Positions 53,730 to 62,195 of a DNA stretch of 64,000 nucleotides are shown here, piece by piece (position 1 is the stretch's first letter; each line of letters opens with the position of its first letter). The translations under genes and the position numbers were made by a program. The DNA comes from Mesobacillus foraminis (lineage in GTDB: Bacteria > Bacillota > Bacilli > Bacillales > Cytobacillaceae). Under the pieces are notes generated by a model. It saw only the letters and a list, made by a program, of their open reading frames with translations. It was not told the origin of the DNA and ran no database searches. Location: assembly GCF_004340465.1 (NCBI RefSeq), contig NZ_SLVV01000003.1, positions 172,982 through 236,981 on the forward strand, written 5' to 3'.

Positions 53730-55205
53730 ATGATGGCAAGCAGTTCAAGAATGATGCAGGCAGCAGGAATCTCCATTTTCCTTATAACTGGGCTTGCCGC
53801 CTTTTATTCACTTGCTGAAATGCCGAAGCTGGCCGTGATGATTGCGGCCGTCTGGATGGCATTGGGGTTCGCAGTTTTAATCAAGTTTTACATTCGAGGT
53901 GAAAGCCTGTTCCGAGGCTCCATGTATATCCTGGTCATCGCGACGTTCCTGAACCAGTCGGTGCTCAGCCTCAACATTGGCTTCTTCAGCATGTTCCTCT
54001 ACAGGCTGCTGCTGATTGCCGCGGCCGGACTGTTTCTTCTCCGGATTGTAAAAGAAAGAAGCCTGCCGGGATACTGGAGCGAAGTAAGAGTAAAAGGTGT
54101 TCTCGGGTTCCTCCTTTTCTGGCTGGCTTATGGAGCGGTATCGCTGCTTTGGGCCAGGTCGTTCATTGAGGGAATCAAGTATTTGTTCCTGCTGGGACTT
54201 GGAGTCGCCTTTGTGTTTCTGGCTGTTTTCACTTTTACCAAGGTGACCAGACTGTATCTGTTTTATGCGATCTGGATGATCATGACCGCGGGGCTGCTGA
54301 TGCTAGGGTTTATGAACCACTTCCTGCAGATCCAGCTTCCGACCTCTACTCTTTATGGGGCATCCGAATACAAGCTTGGCTACCCGACAGCCGTGTTTTT
54401 TAACCAGAATGATTTCGCTACATTCTTGACGATTTCCGTCTTCTTTTACCTGGGAGCTGCAAAGAACAGCAAGAACGTCCTTTTAAAAACGGCCAGCATC
54501 CTCTTGGCCCTGATGTGTGTGTACACGATTGTTCTGACGGAGTCCCGGGCAAGCCTTCTCGCAGTTGGGGGCGGAGCGGCGCTTTACCTTTTCATTCTGC
54601 TTCCGCCGATGTTAAAAAAACTCGCCGGGGCCGCGGGGGTTGCCGGAGTGATTTTAGGCGGGGCGTTTGTCCTGACCAAGCTGGACGAAATGTCAGCTAA
54701 TGCCGATCCGCAGGCCTCCAACCTTGTGAGGCTGAACCTGCTGAAAAATACGTTCCATTATCTGCTAGATACATTTGGGTTCGGTGTGGGTGCAGGCAAT
54801 CTCCCATTCTATTTAAAACATGACCCCATCTATGAAACGGATTCGGTGGTTGAGGTACATAATTGGCTGGCAGAAATTATCGGAAACTTCGGGCTTCCTG
54901 TCTTTTTAGGCTATGTCACGATGTATGCCTTCCTTTTTATCGGCCTTTATAAAATCTATCAGCAAACCAAAGAACACAAAGCTTTGCTTGAAGCAGGCAT
55001 GATCGGGCTTGCCGCCTTCCTGATTTCGAGCATCTCCCCAAGCTCCGTCAGCAATCTTTATTTCCACTGGGTCTTCCTTGGCTTTGTGATTTCAACGCTT
55101 TCAGTGCTGAAGAGCAGGGAGGAGGACCATGATGGGCAAAAGTCAGCAGGGTGGAAGAAGAGGGACATTGGTCCGCCCCAGTATCAAAATGAATTTTTTT
55201 ACTAA
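53730..55205 (+). CDS. tuaE: TuaE, teichuronic acid polymerase (O-antigen-ligase/Wzy family)
   Basis: Membrane protein of 491 residues with about 11-12 helices and a Wzy_C-type large outer loop near residues 320-380 (NLVRLNLLKNTFHYLLDTFGFG...VVEVHNWLAEIIGNFG). The conserved VHNWLAE segment is typical of O-antigen ligases and polymerases. It probably joins flipped repeat units outside the membrane. AAAGGGAG precedes the ATG. Length matches B. subtilis TuaE (about 488). tuaF begins 13 bases after the stop. Confidence 0.88.
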   Translation: MMASSSRMMQAAGISIFLITGLAAFYSLAEMPKLAVMIAAVWMALGFAVLIKFYIRGESLFRGSMYILVIATFLNQSVLSLNIGFFSMFLYRLLLIAAAGLFLLRIVKERSLPGYWSEVRVKGVLGFLLFWLAYGAVSLLWARSFIEGIKYLFLLGLGVAFVFLAVFTFTKVTRLYLFYAIWMIMTAGLLMLGFMNHFLQIQLPTSTLYGASEYKLGYPTAVFFNQNDFATFLTISVFFYLGAAKNSKNVLLKTASILLALMCVYTIVLTESRASLLAVGGGAALYLFILLPPMLKKLAGAAGVAGVILGGAFVLTKLDEMSANADPQASNLVRLNLLKNTFHYLLDTFGFGVGAGNLPFYLKHDPIYETDSVVEVHNWLAEIIGNFGLPVFLGYVTMYAFLFIGLYKIYQQTKEHKALLEAGMIGLAAFLISSISPSSVSNLYFHWVFLGFVISTLSVLKSREEDHDGQKSAGWKKRDIGPPQYQNEFFY

Positions 55206-55218
55206 GGAGCAAGGTTGG

Positions 55219-55899
55219 ATGGAACTCATGTTGCAAAGAGTCACTTCAAGAAGCAGGAAATACCTTTTTATACTTTTAGCCTTACCGGTGCTCTTCGGCC
55301 TGCTGGGCTGGTTTCTGCCGGTCGGCAGGGAGCCGTCGTTACTGACTGCGGGGGCAACGATCTCTCTCGGGAACTACGATAATCCAGACATGAATAATCC
55401 TAAAAACGTCATGGTCCTGCTCTCGAAACCCTCATTTTACGAGGATAATCTGGAGGGCCTCTGGAAGGAAACAGAAGAACAGATTACCGAGAATCTTTCC
55501 GTTGTGAACGTCTCGGATAAGGTGCTTCAGCTAACGTATACCGGCACTTCCGGGGAGAATGCCGCTGAAGTCGTAAACGCCATTGCGGATGCCTTTCTGA
55601 AAATGGATCAGCAGCATTACGAGGAAAAGAAGGCCTTCATCAACGGGAAAATTGCTTCATTGAGAGGAGAAACGGTCGGTGATGAAGCAAAGATTGATCA
55701 GGAGCGGTTTATATTTGAGCTGGAATCGGCCGAACTGAACATGAAGGCTGCGTCATATGTGAAACCTGCACATGCGGAGGAAGCAGAAACCAGCAACAAA
55801 GCATTGTCGTCACGTGATCGAGCGGTTCTCGGCGTCCTGCTGGGAGTGACGCTAGCCTTTTCATGGATGATCGTTCCGGAACTGGTCCGGAAACAATAG
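55219..55899 (+). CDS. tuaF: TuaF, Wzz-like chain-length protein
   Basis: Membrane protein of 226 residues, the same size as B. subtilis TuaF. One helix near the N-terminus (YLFILLALPVLFGLLGWFLP) and one at the C-terminus (VLGVLLGVTLAFSWMIVP) flank an outside domain with a helical part (NAIADAFLKMDQQHYEEKK), the topology of Wzz co-polymerases that set chain length. ATG 55219 is chosen because AAGGAG lies 9 bases upstream; the frame is open upstream into the end of tuaE, but those codons have no ribosome-binding site of their own. Confidence 0.82.
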   Translation: MELMLQRVTSRSRKYLFILLALPVLFGLLGWFLPVGREPSLLTAGATISLGNYDNPDMNNPKNVMVLLSKPSFYEDNLEGLWKETEEQITENLSVVNVSDKVLQLTYTGTSGENAAEVVNAIADAFLKMDQQHYEEKKAFINGKIASLRGETVGDEAKIDQERFIFELESAELNMKAASYVKPAHAEEAETSNKALSSRDRAVLGVLLGVTLAFSWMIVPELVRKQ

Positions 55900-55911
55900 G
55901 AGGTCATAGTT

Positions 55912-56667
55912 ATGGAAAAACAGCCGTTGATTTCAATCATTACCCCTTCCTATAATGCCGGTGAATTTATTGGAAAGACCATTGAGTCCGTACAGAAGCA
56001 ATCCTTTCAAGAATGGGAAATGCTGATTGTGGATGACTGTTCGAGTGACGATACCAGGGAAATGGTAGGGCAGTATGCAGCCGAGGATTCCAGGATCCGG
56101 CTGATTTGCCTCGAAGAAAATGGCGGGGCGGCCGTTGCGCGGAACACAGCGTTGAGAGCGGCTGAAGGAAGATATGTCGCCTTTCTGGACAGCGATGACT
56201 GCTGGAAGCCCGAAAAGCTGGAAAGGCAGCTCCGTTTTATGCAGGAAAACGGCTATGCGTTCACATTTACGGGCTACGAGCTCGTATCGCCGAATGGCGA
56301 GCCGTTAAACAAGCAGGTAGCCGCACCGGCGGAAATCTCATATACGGGACTTTTGAAGAATACGATTATTGGCTGTTTAACCGTCATGATTGACCGAAAT
56401 CAGACCGGGCGGTTTCAGATGCCCAATATCCGCACCCGGCAAGACCTTGCAACCTGGCTTTCGATTTTAAAAAAAGGGCATGTGGCCTACGGGCTGAACG
56501 AGGTTCTGGCGGAATACCGGACCGGCAACCCTTCCATTTCGAAAAATAAATGGAAGGCGTTAAAGATGAACTGGTTTGTCTATCGCAAGGTGGAAAAGCT
56601 GAACGTGATGAAGGCGTGCTGGTGCTTCTCCCACTATGCTTTCAATGCGGTAGCGAAACGACTTTAA
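55912..56667 (+). CDS. tuaG: TuaG, GT2 glycosyltransferase
   Basis: Inverting GT-A transferase of 251 residues, matching TuaG in length. N-terminal ISIITPSYNAGEFIGKTIESVQKQ and the metal-binding acidic motif FLDSDDCWKPEKL at about residue 90 are intact. GGAGGT precedes the ATG, 12 bases after tuaF. It is expected to add a sugar to the lipid-linked teichuronic acid unit. Confidence 0.9.
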   Translation: MEKQPLISIITPSYNAGEFIGKTIESVQKQSFQEWEMLIVDDCSSDDTREMVGQYAAEDSRIRLICLEENGGAAVARNTALRAAEGRYVAFLDSDDCWKPEKLERQLRFMQENGYAFTFTGYELVSPNGEPLNKQVAAPAEISYTGLLKNTIIGCLTVMIDRNQTGRFQMPNIRTRQDLATWLSILKKGHVAYGLNEVLAEYRTGNPSISKNKWKALKMNWFVYRKVEKLNVMKACWCFSHYAFNAVAKRL

Positions 56668-56683
56668 AAAGGATGGGACTTTT

Positions 56684-57841
56684 ATGAAAAACATTCATGT
56701 CATCGTGGCAACAGGAGAGTGGTCGCTGGACGGATTGCGTTACCGTCGCCATCGTCTGGCGGAGTTCCTCCAGCAGCAAGCCGACAGCAGTGAAGTCATC
56801 TGGGTATGTCCTTCTCCGAATCCTTCGGAGGAATCCTGTACAACCTTGCAAAACGGAATTAAGCAATGGAAAATCACCGATCTGTTTCCTCATAAAATCT
56901 TTCGGTTTGGGCGTTATCTTGATCAATTTTATAAAAGTAAGCTGCGAAATCTGCTGAGCTATTTAAAAGAGCGGCAGGGCCAGTACAAAATTCATTTGTG
57001 GTATACCTTTCCCGGATTCCCGCTGCTCACCGAACTGTTTTCCTGGGATAAGGTGATTTATGATTGCAGCGATTTATGGTCCTTTCCAATGAGCGGCAAG
57101 AGATCGGTTCTTTCAACGGTCAGGCAGACAATCGTGGCGGGGGCGGAAAATCGGATCCTGAACTCTGCCGATAAAATTTTTTGCACCTCGCAGTATTTAA
57201 GGGAACAGGTAGCAGAGAAGCTGGAGCAGAATGATCATGTCTATACGTTTGAGAATGGTGTGGAATTTGACTTGTTTGCAGGGGAACAAGCCTCAGCTGC
57301 GAACATACTGCCGGAGGAGTTCGGGGGGACCGTATTCGGGTTTATTGGCGGCATCAAGCCAAAGCTGGATTTCAGGCTGATCCGGGAAGCGGCCCGGCGG
57401 AAGCCCGAATGGCTGTTTATCTTCGTAGGACCCGATGGAACGAACGGAGACCAGGATTTTCAGCAGCTTTTAGCAGAACCCAATGTCAAATGGACAGGAA
57501 GTGTCCCGCCGTCGGAGGTCCCTCATTACATGAATCTGATTGATATCGGCTTTATGCCCTATAAACCATCTCCCTATAATTGTGCGGTGTTTCCGCTGAA
57601 GCTGTTTGAATTTTTAGCAGCAGGGAAGCCGGTGGCAGGGGTTTCGCTGCCGTCCACGAAACACTATCAGGAAGAAAAAGTGTATGAACACCTGGACAGC
57701 AGCGAGCCTCTTGATTTTATCCTCGCCTGCGAAAAGCTTGAAGCCTGCAAGCATGATGCAGAGGCTATCGCAAGGCGGAAGCAGGTAGCGAAAACAAGGG
57801 ACTGGCAGGACGTGTTTGCCGGGATGGTGGCGCTGGTTTAG
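56684..57841 (+). CDS. tuaH: TuaH, GT-B glycosyltransferase
   Basis: Transferase of 385 residues (B. subtilis TuaH is about 397). N-terminal domain has RYRRHRLAEFLQQ and an HLWYTFPGFPLL segment. The C-terminal domain has TVFGFIGGIKPKLDF, NVKWTGSVPPSEVPHYM and the donor-site FMPYKPSPYNCAVFPLKLFEFLAAGKPV. It follows tuaG by 16 bases and is the last tua gene proper. Confidence 0.88.
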   Translation: MKNIHVIVATGEWSLDGLRYRRHRLAEFLQQQADSSEVIWVCPSPNPSEESCTTLQNGIKQWKITDLFPHKIFRFGRYLDQFYKSKLRNLLSYLKERQGQYKIHLWYTFPGFPLLTELFSWDKVIYDCSDLWSFPMSGKRSVLSTVRQTIVAGAENRILNSADKIFCTSQYLREQVAEKLEQNDHVYTFENGVEFDLFAGEQASAANILPEEFGGTVFGFIGGIKPKLDFRLIREAARRKPEWLFIFVGPDGTNGDQDFQQLLAEPNVKWTGSVPPSEVPHYMNLIDIGFMPYKPSPYNCAVFPLKLFEFLAAGKPVAGVSLPSTKHYQEEKVYEHLDSSEPLDFILACEKLEACKHDAEAIARRKQVAKTRDWQDVFAGMVALV

Positions 57842-57976
57842 GGAATGGGCGCATGCTTGCGAGCCAGCACTGCAGCCTGGCGGGCTGGCCAGCCAGCGGT
57901 CACCAGGGTCATGCCTACGATTCTGATTACCAGGAACTGCAACAGAGATGGAAGCATTTTTAAGGAGGAAAACAAA

Positions 57977-58855
57977 ATGAAGCAAATTCGCAAAGCAATT
58001 ATCCCGGCGGCGGGACTGGGAACCCGATTTCTGCCGGCAACCAAAGCGATGCCAAAGGAAATGCTCCCGATTGTCGATAAGCCAACTATTCAGTACATCG
58101 TGGAAGAAGCAGTTGCGTCCGGAATTGAGGATATTATCATCGTAACGGGAAAAGGGAAGCGGGCAATCGAGGATCACTTTGACAACGCTTTTGAGCTGGA
58201 AGAAAACCTGATGACGAAAGGGAAATTCGAACTGCTCGAAAAGGTGCAGGCCTCCTCGAACGTTGACATCCATTATATCCGCCAAAAGGAACCAAAGGGG
58301 CTGGGTCATGCAGTCTGGTGCGCACGAAAGTTCATTGGTGATGAACCGTTTGCGGTCCTGCTTGGCGATGATATTGTCCAGGGAGAAACTCCGTGCCTGA
58401 GGCAAATGATGGACGTTCATTTAGAAACGCGAAGCTCTGTCATTGGTGTACAGGCGGTTTCCAAGATGGAAACACATCGTTATGGAATTATTGACCCATC
58501 CACCCAGGAAGGCAGGCTTTATAATATCAGAAGTTTAGTAGAAAAGCCGCCGTTCGGCAAGGCTCCATCCAATTTAGCGATTATGGGAAGGTATATATTG
58601 ACTCCGGAGATATTCTCCATCCTAGAAGGACAGGAAAAGGGTGCTGGCGGTGAAATTCAGCTGACAGACGCCATTCAGCAGCTGAACGATTTCCAGCCAG
58701 TCTTTGGGTACGAGTTTGACGGGAAGCGTTTTGATGTTGGGGAAAAGCTCGGCTTTATCCAGACCACCATTGAATTTGCCCTTCAAAAGGAAGAATTGAG
58801 ATCAGAATTAATTCAATTTATGGAAGAGGCCTTGAGTGCCCATAAAATCCGGTAA
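57977..58855 (+). CDS. galU: UTP-glucose-1-phosphate uridylyltransferase
   Basis: Cytoplasmic enzyme of 292 residues making UDP-glucose from glucose 1-phosphate and UTP. The nucleotidyltransferase signature [19 protein letters not shown] is at about residues 15-33, and [13 protein letters not shown] and VEKPPFG follow. ATG 57977 is chosen for the AAGGAGG 8 bases upstream; the frame is open back to 57845 without support. It lies at the end of the tua cluster and supplies the substrate of TuaD; it also resembles B. subtilis GtaB. A GC-rich stretch with CTGGCCAGCCAG (57881-57896 region) separates it from tuaH. Confidence 0.95.
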   Translation: MKQIRKAIIPAAGLGTRFLPATKAMPKEMLPIVDKPTIQYIVEEAVASGIEDIIIVTGKGKRAIEDHFDNAFELEENLMTKGKFELLEKVQASSNVDIHYIRQKEPKGLGHAVWCARKFIGDEPFAVLLGDDIVQGETPCLRQMMDVHLETRSSVIGVQAVSKMETHRYGIIDPSTQEGRLYNIRSLVEKPPFGKAPSNLAIMGRYILTPEIFSILEGQEKGAGGEIQLTDAIQQLNDFQPVFGYEFDGKRFDVGEKLGFIQTTIEFALQKEELRSELIQFMEEALSAHKIR

Positions 58856-58905
58856 AAGGCAGCTGAAGGGAGCGGCTGCCTGGCAGCTGAACTTCCTTCC
58901 TATCC

Positions 58906-58970
58906 TTTACATAATGTTAATCTCACCTTAACCCCTGCTTAGTAATAGCAGGATAAGATATAAGTATAGG
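58906..58970 (+). promoter_or_regulatory. Pho box and promoter of the 36-residue gene
   Basis: TTTACA (58906), TTAATC (58917), TTAACC (58928) and TTAGTA (58939) are spaced exactly 11, 11 and 11 bases, the PhoP pattern. Candidate -10 hexamers are TATAAG (58959-58964) or TATAGG (58965-58970), the latter 20 bases past the last repeat. Confidence 0.65.
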
Positions 58971-59008
58971 AATTCCTTCTACTTCACTCAGATGGGGAGG
59001 CAAGCCAT

Positions 59009-59119
59009 ATGTATCATTTACTGAATTTTCTTTACCTATTTAGTGTTGCTGCTGCTTTTATCATCATTTTTTATTACTCCTTTATAAAAGCAAACCCCAA
59101 TAAAAGGCAAAAATATTGA
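59009..59119 (+). CDS. 36-residue single-span membrane protein
   Basis: Small protein starting MYHLLNFLYLFSV, with a hydrophobic stretch from about residue 4 to 26 rich in Phe, Ile and Tyr, and ending in a basic tail (KANPNKRQKY). This predicts one membrane helix with the C-terminus inside. GGGGAGG lies 8 bases before the ATG. A Pho-box-like array precedes it, so induction in phosphate starvation is predicted. It is below usual annotation limits. No family is recognised. Confidence 0.6.
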   Translation: MYHLLNFLYLFSVAAAFIIIFYYSFIKANPNKRQKY

Positions 59120-59232
59120 AGCTCCTCTTTCTTATCCCTCTCATGCCAGCCGATTTCCACCAATTTCAAAATAAAATCCAAACGCATAATTCCACAGCAA
59201 ACAGAAAACAGAAAATAAGCCTATAAAAAAGG
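59120..59232. other. Intergenic DNA, nothing recognised
   Basis: A-rich sequence between the small gene and repeat locus 7. No terminator directly follows the small gene. Confidence 0.35.
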
Positions 59233-59360
59233 GGGTCAGACCCGCAGTTCGCTAAGGCACTAAAGAGGGTCAGACCCGCTGTTCGTTAAAGCACAAAAGG
59301 GGGTCAGACCCGCTGTTTGGTAAAGCATTAAAGTGTGCCAGACCCACGGTGCGTTAAAGG
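59233..59360. repeat. GGGTCAGGCACGC repeat array, locus 7 (3 direct units and 1 inverted)
   Basis: Direct units start at 59233, 59267 and 59301 (spacing 34) and carry the palindromic GGGTCAGACCCGC form. An inverted unit GTGTGCCAGACCCACGG follows at 59333. The direct-then-inverted order equals that at locus 6. Confidence 0.85.
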
Positions 59361-59383
59361 GTGTTTTTGTTCCCCAACCACCT

Positions 59384-59423
59384 GAGGAAGATTTGCCATG
59401 CGTGGCGGTCTTCCTCTTTTTTT
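59384..59423 (+). terminator. Intrinsic terminator
   Basis: GAGGAAGA (59384-59391) pairs with TCTTCCTC (59409-59416), with TTGCC/GGCG inside, followed by seven Ts. It may end transcripts from galU or the small Pho-box gene. Confidence 0.85.
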
Positions 59424-59526
59424 AGTTGTAGATTTTGTTGCAATTTATCGAACTTTTTCTGTTATTGAAGGATTTTGCCATTTAGGGTAGAAGATTAGGG
59501 GGAGTTGAATTCAAGGAGGAGTTGGA

Positions 59527-59919
59527 ATGAAAAGGGTTTTGGCGTTATTATCGGCGTGTTTGATGATATTTTTAGTGTTAGGTTCCCAAGGCAGTCCTGT
59601 CCAGGCGGCGGAGGTACTGGGTGAAGAGTGTGGCTGCCATGAGCTCCAGCCGCTTACTGGGTCAGAAAGGAACAAAATTGTCTCAACTCTATTAAAAAGC
59701 GATGAGTTCAAGAAAGTGAAGGCTGAATTAAAAGGGGCAAATTATCAGTGGGATGGGGCTCATGCCATTGAGGTAGTACAGCCGGGTCCTTCTATGACTT
59801 TGGCAGGCGCCTATTTTAACAATCAAAATGGAACCAAGATGGTTGCGGCGTTTATTTTGATGAATGGAGACATTGTATACGGCGGCTTGCAGCCGGCGGA
59901 AGGCGAGCATCAGCATTAA
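59527..59919 (+). CDS. Secreted protein of unknown function
   Basis: Exported protein of 130 residues. A Sec signal peptide (KRVLALLSACLMIFLVLGSQG) ends near VQA-A at residue 27-28. The mature N-terminus has Cys-Gly-Cys followed by His (EECGCHELQPLTG), then a mixed alpha/beta part (LLKSDEFKKVKAELKGANYQW, AGAYFNNQNGTKMVAAFILMNGDIVYGG) and a His-rich end (GEHQH). AAGGAGGAG precedes the ATG and a strong terminator follows. I do not recognise the family. The first Cys lies past the predicted cleavage site and does not make a lipobox. Confidence 0.7.
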   Translation: MKRVLALLSACLMIFLVLGSQGSPVQAAEVLGEECGCHELQPLTGSERNKIVSTLLKSDEFKKVKAELKGANYQWDGAHAIEVVQPGPSMTLAGAYFNNQNGTKMVAAFILMNGDIVYGGLQPAEGEHQH

Positions 59920-59951
59920 ATCGCGGGCTAAGAAACATACATAACCATCAA

Positions 59952-59986
59952 AAAAAGGGTAGCACCTGCTGCGTGCTACCCTTTTT
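59952..59986. terminator. Bidirectional terminator
   Basis: AAAAAGGGTAGCAC (59952-59965) pairs perfectly with GTGCTACCCTTTTT (59973-59986). It serves the secreted protein gene and the minus-strand hydrolase. Confidence 0.9.
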
Positions 59987-59993
59987 GCCTGTC

Positions 59994-60899
59994 TTATCTT
60001 TTGGCCCTCGCCCCAATCCTCTTCTGCACAAAACCCCCAATTTCCGCAATCGCCTCCGCTGCTTCAGGCATATCGAACTGATGGAACACATGCCACATTT
60101 CATCATAGATCTTGAAGCTGACCTCGACCCCGGCTTCCCGGGCACGCTCGACCAGCCGGACGGAATCGTCCAGTAGGATTTCATCGTCTCCAACATGGAC
60201 CAGCATTGGCGGCAGTCCGGTTAAATCTGCATAGATAGGGGAAACGACAGGATCGCGACGGTCCAAATCCCCGAGGTAAAGAGCCGGAGTATTGCGGGCT
60301 TCCATTGGCCTTATTCGTGGATCCGCATCCGCCCGGGTTTCCATTGAATCCCCCGTTCCTTCCAGATCTGTCCATGGAGACAGCAGGACGGCAGCTGAAG
60401 GCAGGGCGTCACCGGCCTCTCTTAAGGACAACAGCAGGGACAGGGTTAATCCTCCGCCGGCAGAGTCGCCGCCTACCGCAATCTGCTCAGGAGAATGCCC
60501 CGAAGAAACCAGCCAGCGATAGGCTGTGACCGCATCCTCCAAGGCAGCTGGATATGGGTGCTCGGGAGCCAGCCGGTAATCGATGACCAGTACTTTGGCA
60601 ACACTCGCGCATGACAGTTTAGCAGCCAGATCACGATGCGTGCTGCAGCTGCCCATAATGTATGCTCCGCCATGCAGGTACAGCAAAACCATGTCCGAAT
60701 CGGCATTCGGAGCGGACACCCACTCAGCTGGAATTCCCTCAACTGAAACCTTCTCGACCTTTATATCGGGCGCAACCGGAATCATGCTTGAGAATTCTTC
60801 AAAAGCCTGACGGACTTCTTCAATTGTTTGTCCAGGCTTTTGAGCAGTCATATTTCCTTTCAGGAATTTTCGGATTGCCGAACTTTCTGGACTTGCCAT
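59994..60899 (-). CDS. Alpha/beta hydrolase, hormone-sensitive-lipase (Aes-like) esterase
   Basis: Cytoplasmic esterase or lipase of 301 residues in the HSL family. The oxyanion-hole motif HGGAYIMGS and the nucleophile box GGDSAGGGL are present. The Asp (LVHVGDDEILLDD) and His (EMWHVFHQF) of the triad lie near the C-terminus. It probably hydrolyses short acyl esters; natural substrate unknown. The start is set at the ATG 8 bases after GGAGG; another in-frame ATG five codons upstream overlaps that site. It stands alone, convergent with the secreted protein gene. Confidence 0.88.
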   Translation of the reverse strand: MASPESSAIRKFLKGNMTAQKPGQTIEEVRQAFEEFSSMIPVAPDIKVEKVSVEGIPAEWVSAPNADSDMVLLYLHGGAYIMGSCSTHRDLAAKLSCASVAKVLVIDYRLAPEHPYPAALEDAVTAYRWLVSSGHSPEQIAVGGDSAGGGLTLSLLLSLREAGDALPSAAVLLSPWTDLEGTGDSMETRADADPRIRPMEARNTPALYLGDLDRRDPVVSPIYADLTGLPPMLVHVGDDEILLDDSVRLVERAREAGVEVSFKIYDEMWHVFHQFDMPEAAEAIAEIGGFVQKRIGARAKR

Positions 60900-61214
60900 C
60901 GTACATTCCTCCAATCATAAAATCGGATCACCAACCCAACCTATATATTCCCCCCTGAAAATAGGAATTCCTGCCGGCCTTTTGGCTAAATAGAAACAAA
61001 AAACCCCGGGACCACAGCCAAGCAATCGGGCTTGAGGATGGCACGTCAGCGTCTGTCGCATAAGGCATTTTTCTCAAAATAAACATATAGTCTCATATAA
61101 AAGTATTGTAAAATTGAAGGAGAAACAAAAGTTTTCTTTATAAGAAAAGTTGCAGTGAAAACGAATATGATGTATTTTTATTATAACTAATCATGTAATA
61201 AAAAGGAGATTTAA
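60900..61214. other. Divergent upstream region of the esterase and ArsR-type regulator
   Basis: Must hold both promoters. The right end has TTATTATAA (61178-61186) and ATGTAATAA (61193-61201), which recur in the upstream region of the next operon at 62196-62239, possibly operator elements. The GC-rich part near 61000-61070 shows nothing recognisable. Confidence 0.4.
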
Positions 61215-62132
61215 GTGAGGACATTACAGCTAACATTACAAGAAGCGATCGAAATTTGTAAAGCGCTCGCAAATGAACACCGAATGGAAATGATCCGCTC
61301 CCTGACCGGAGGCCCCAAGAATGTCAATGAACTGTCCGAGCTTCTGAATATTCCTTTTTCCTCGGCTGCGGTAAATGTCAGGAAGCTTGAGGAGGCTGGA
61401 TTGATCACAACGGAAATCGTGCCCGGGCGAGGGAGCCAGAAGGTCAGTTCGAAGCGCTACGACCGGATTATCATAGACCTGGAGGAAAAGGAAGCCGCCA
61501 AGGAGGATGTATTGACCTTCGAGCTCGGCATTGGTGAATATGTTCAATGTGAGATTGAACCGACCTGCGGGCTGCTGAGTGATAAAGGAATCATTCACAT
61601 TCTTGATGACCCGCGTTCTTTTTACGAGCCTGAGCGGAAGAATGCCCAGCTTATCTGGTTCCGGACAGGGTATATCGAATATCATTTTCCAAACAGGGTC
61701 CCTTATGGAGCAAAAGTGGAGGAACTGAATTTTTCGGTGGAATTATGCTCGGAGGCTCCGTACCATAATTTTGACTGGCCTTCAGATATTACCTGCTGGA
61801 TTAATGGGAAAGAGATTGGCTACTGGACAAGCCCTGGGGACTTTGGGGGCGAGCGAGGTTTTTTGACCCCTGGATGGTGGGAAACCCACAATACTCAATA
61901 CGGTGTGTTGAAATACTGGAAAATCAACCATGAAGGCAGTTTTATTGATGGAATGAAGATCTCCTCCGTTACGATCGATGATTTAAAATTGCAGGAAAAG
62001 CCTTTCATCTCACTGAAGCTCGGGGTGAAAAAAGACGCCAAGAACCAAGGCGGCATCAATCTATTTGGTTCTAAGTTTGGTAACTATGAGCAAGGTTTGC
62101 TAATGAAAATTCAATATGCTGCGGCAGATTGA
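61215..62132 (+). CDS. ArsR-type winged-helix regulator with large C-terminal domain
   Basis: Regulator of 305 residues. The first 90 residues are an ArsR-like winged helix (EICKALANEHRMEMIRSL, NELSELLNIPFSSAAVNVRKLEEAGLI) without a Cys metal site. The C-terminal 200 residues are rich in beta strands and aromatic residues (WFRTGYIEYHFPN, ITCWINGKEIGYWTSPGDFGG, TPGWWETHNTQYG) and look like a ligand-binding beta-sandwich, perhaps for a sugar. GTG start with AAGGAG 7 bases upstream. The sugar ABC operon follows, so local sugar-responsive control is inferred. The usual ArsR protein is about 100 residues, so this is a fused form. Confidence 0.75.
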   Translation: MRTLQLTLQEAIEICKALANEHRMEMIRSLTGGPKNVNELSELLNIPFSSAAVNVRKLEEAGLITTEIVPGRGSQKVSSKRYDRIIIDLEEKEAAKEDVLTFELGIGEYVQCEIEPTCGLLSDKGIIHILDDPRSFYEPERKNAQLIWFRTGYIEYHFPNRVPYGAKVEELNFSVELCSEAPYHNFDWPSDITCWINGKEIGYWTSPGDFGGERGFLTPGWWETHNTQYGVLKYWKINHEGSFIDGMKISSVTIDDLKLQEKPFISLKLGVKKDAKNQGGINLFGSKFGNYEQGLLMKIQYAAAD

Positions 62133-62141
62133 CATGCACTC

Positions 62142-62182
62142 AAAAAAAGGCTGACTGGAGATCGTTCCAGTCGGTCTTTTTT
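62142..62182 (+). terminator. Intrinsic terminator after the regulator
   Basis: AAAGGCTGACTGGA (62146-62159) pairs with TCCAGTCGGTCTTT (62166-62179) with one G-U, followed by Ts. Confidence 0.85.
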
Positions 62183-62195
62183 ATGATATAAAAAA

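Noticed and set aside
55129-55218. Overlap or frameshift between tuaE and tuaF
   Set aside because: The overlap arises only if tuaF is started at an upstream ATG; with the start at 55219, which has AAGGAG, the genes are simply adjacent and of normal length.
57860-57900. Terminator between tuaH and galU
   Set aside because: CTGGCCAGCCAG can fold, but there is no T tract after it, so it is not counted as a terminator.
57845-57976. Longer GalU with 44 extra residues
   Set aside because: The extra codons are GC-rich, lack a ribosome-binding site and are not part of the GalU family; AAGGAGG supports ATG 57977.
61000-61075. Possible riboswitch in the GC-rich part before the ArsR-type gene
   Set aside because: Some short complementary pieces exist, but no known riboswitch core and no terminator or sequestered ribosome-binding site follows.
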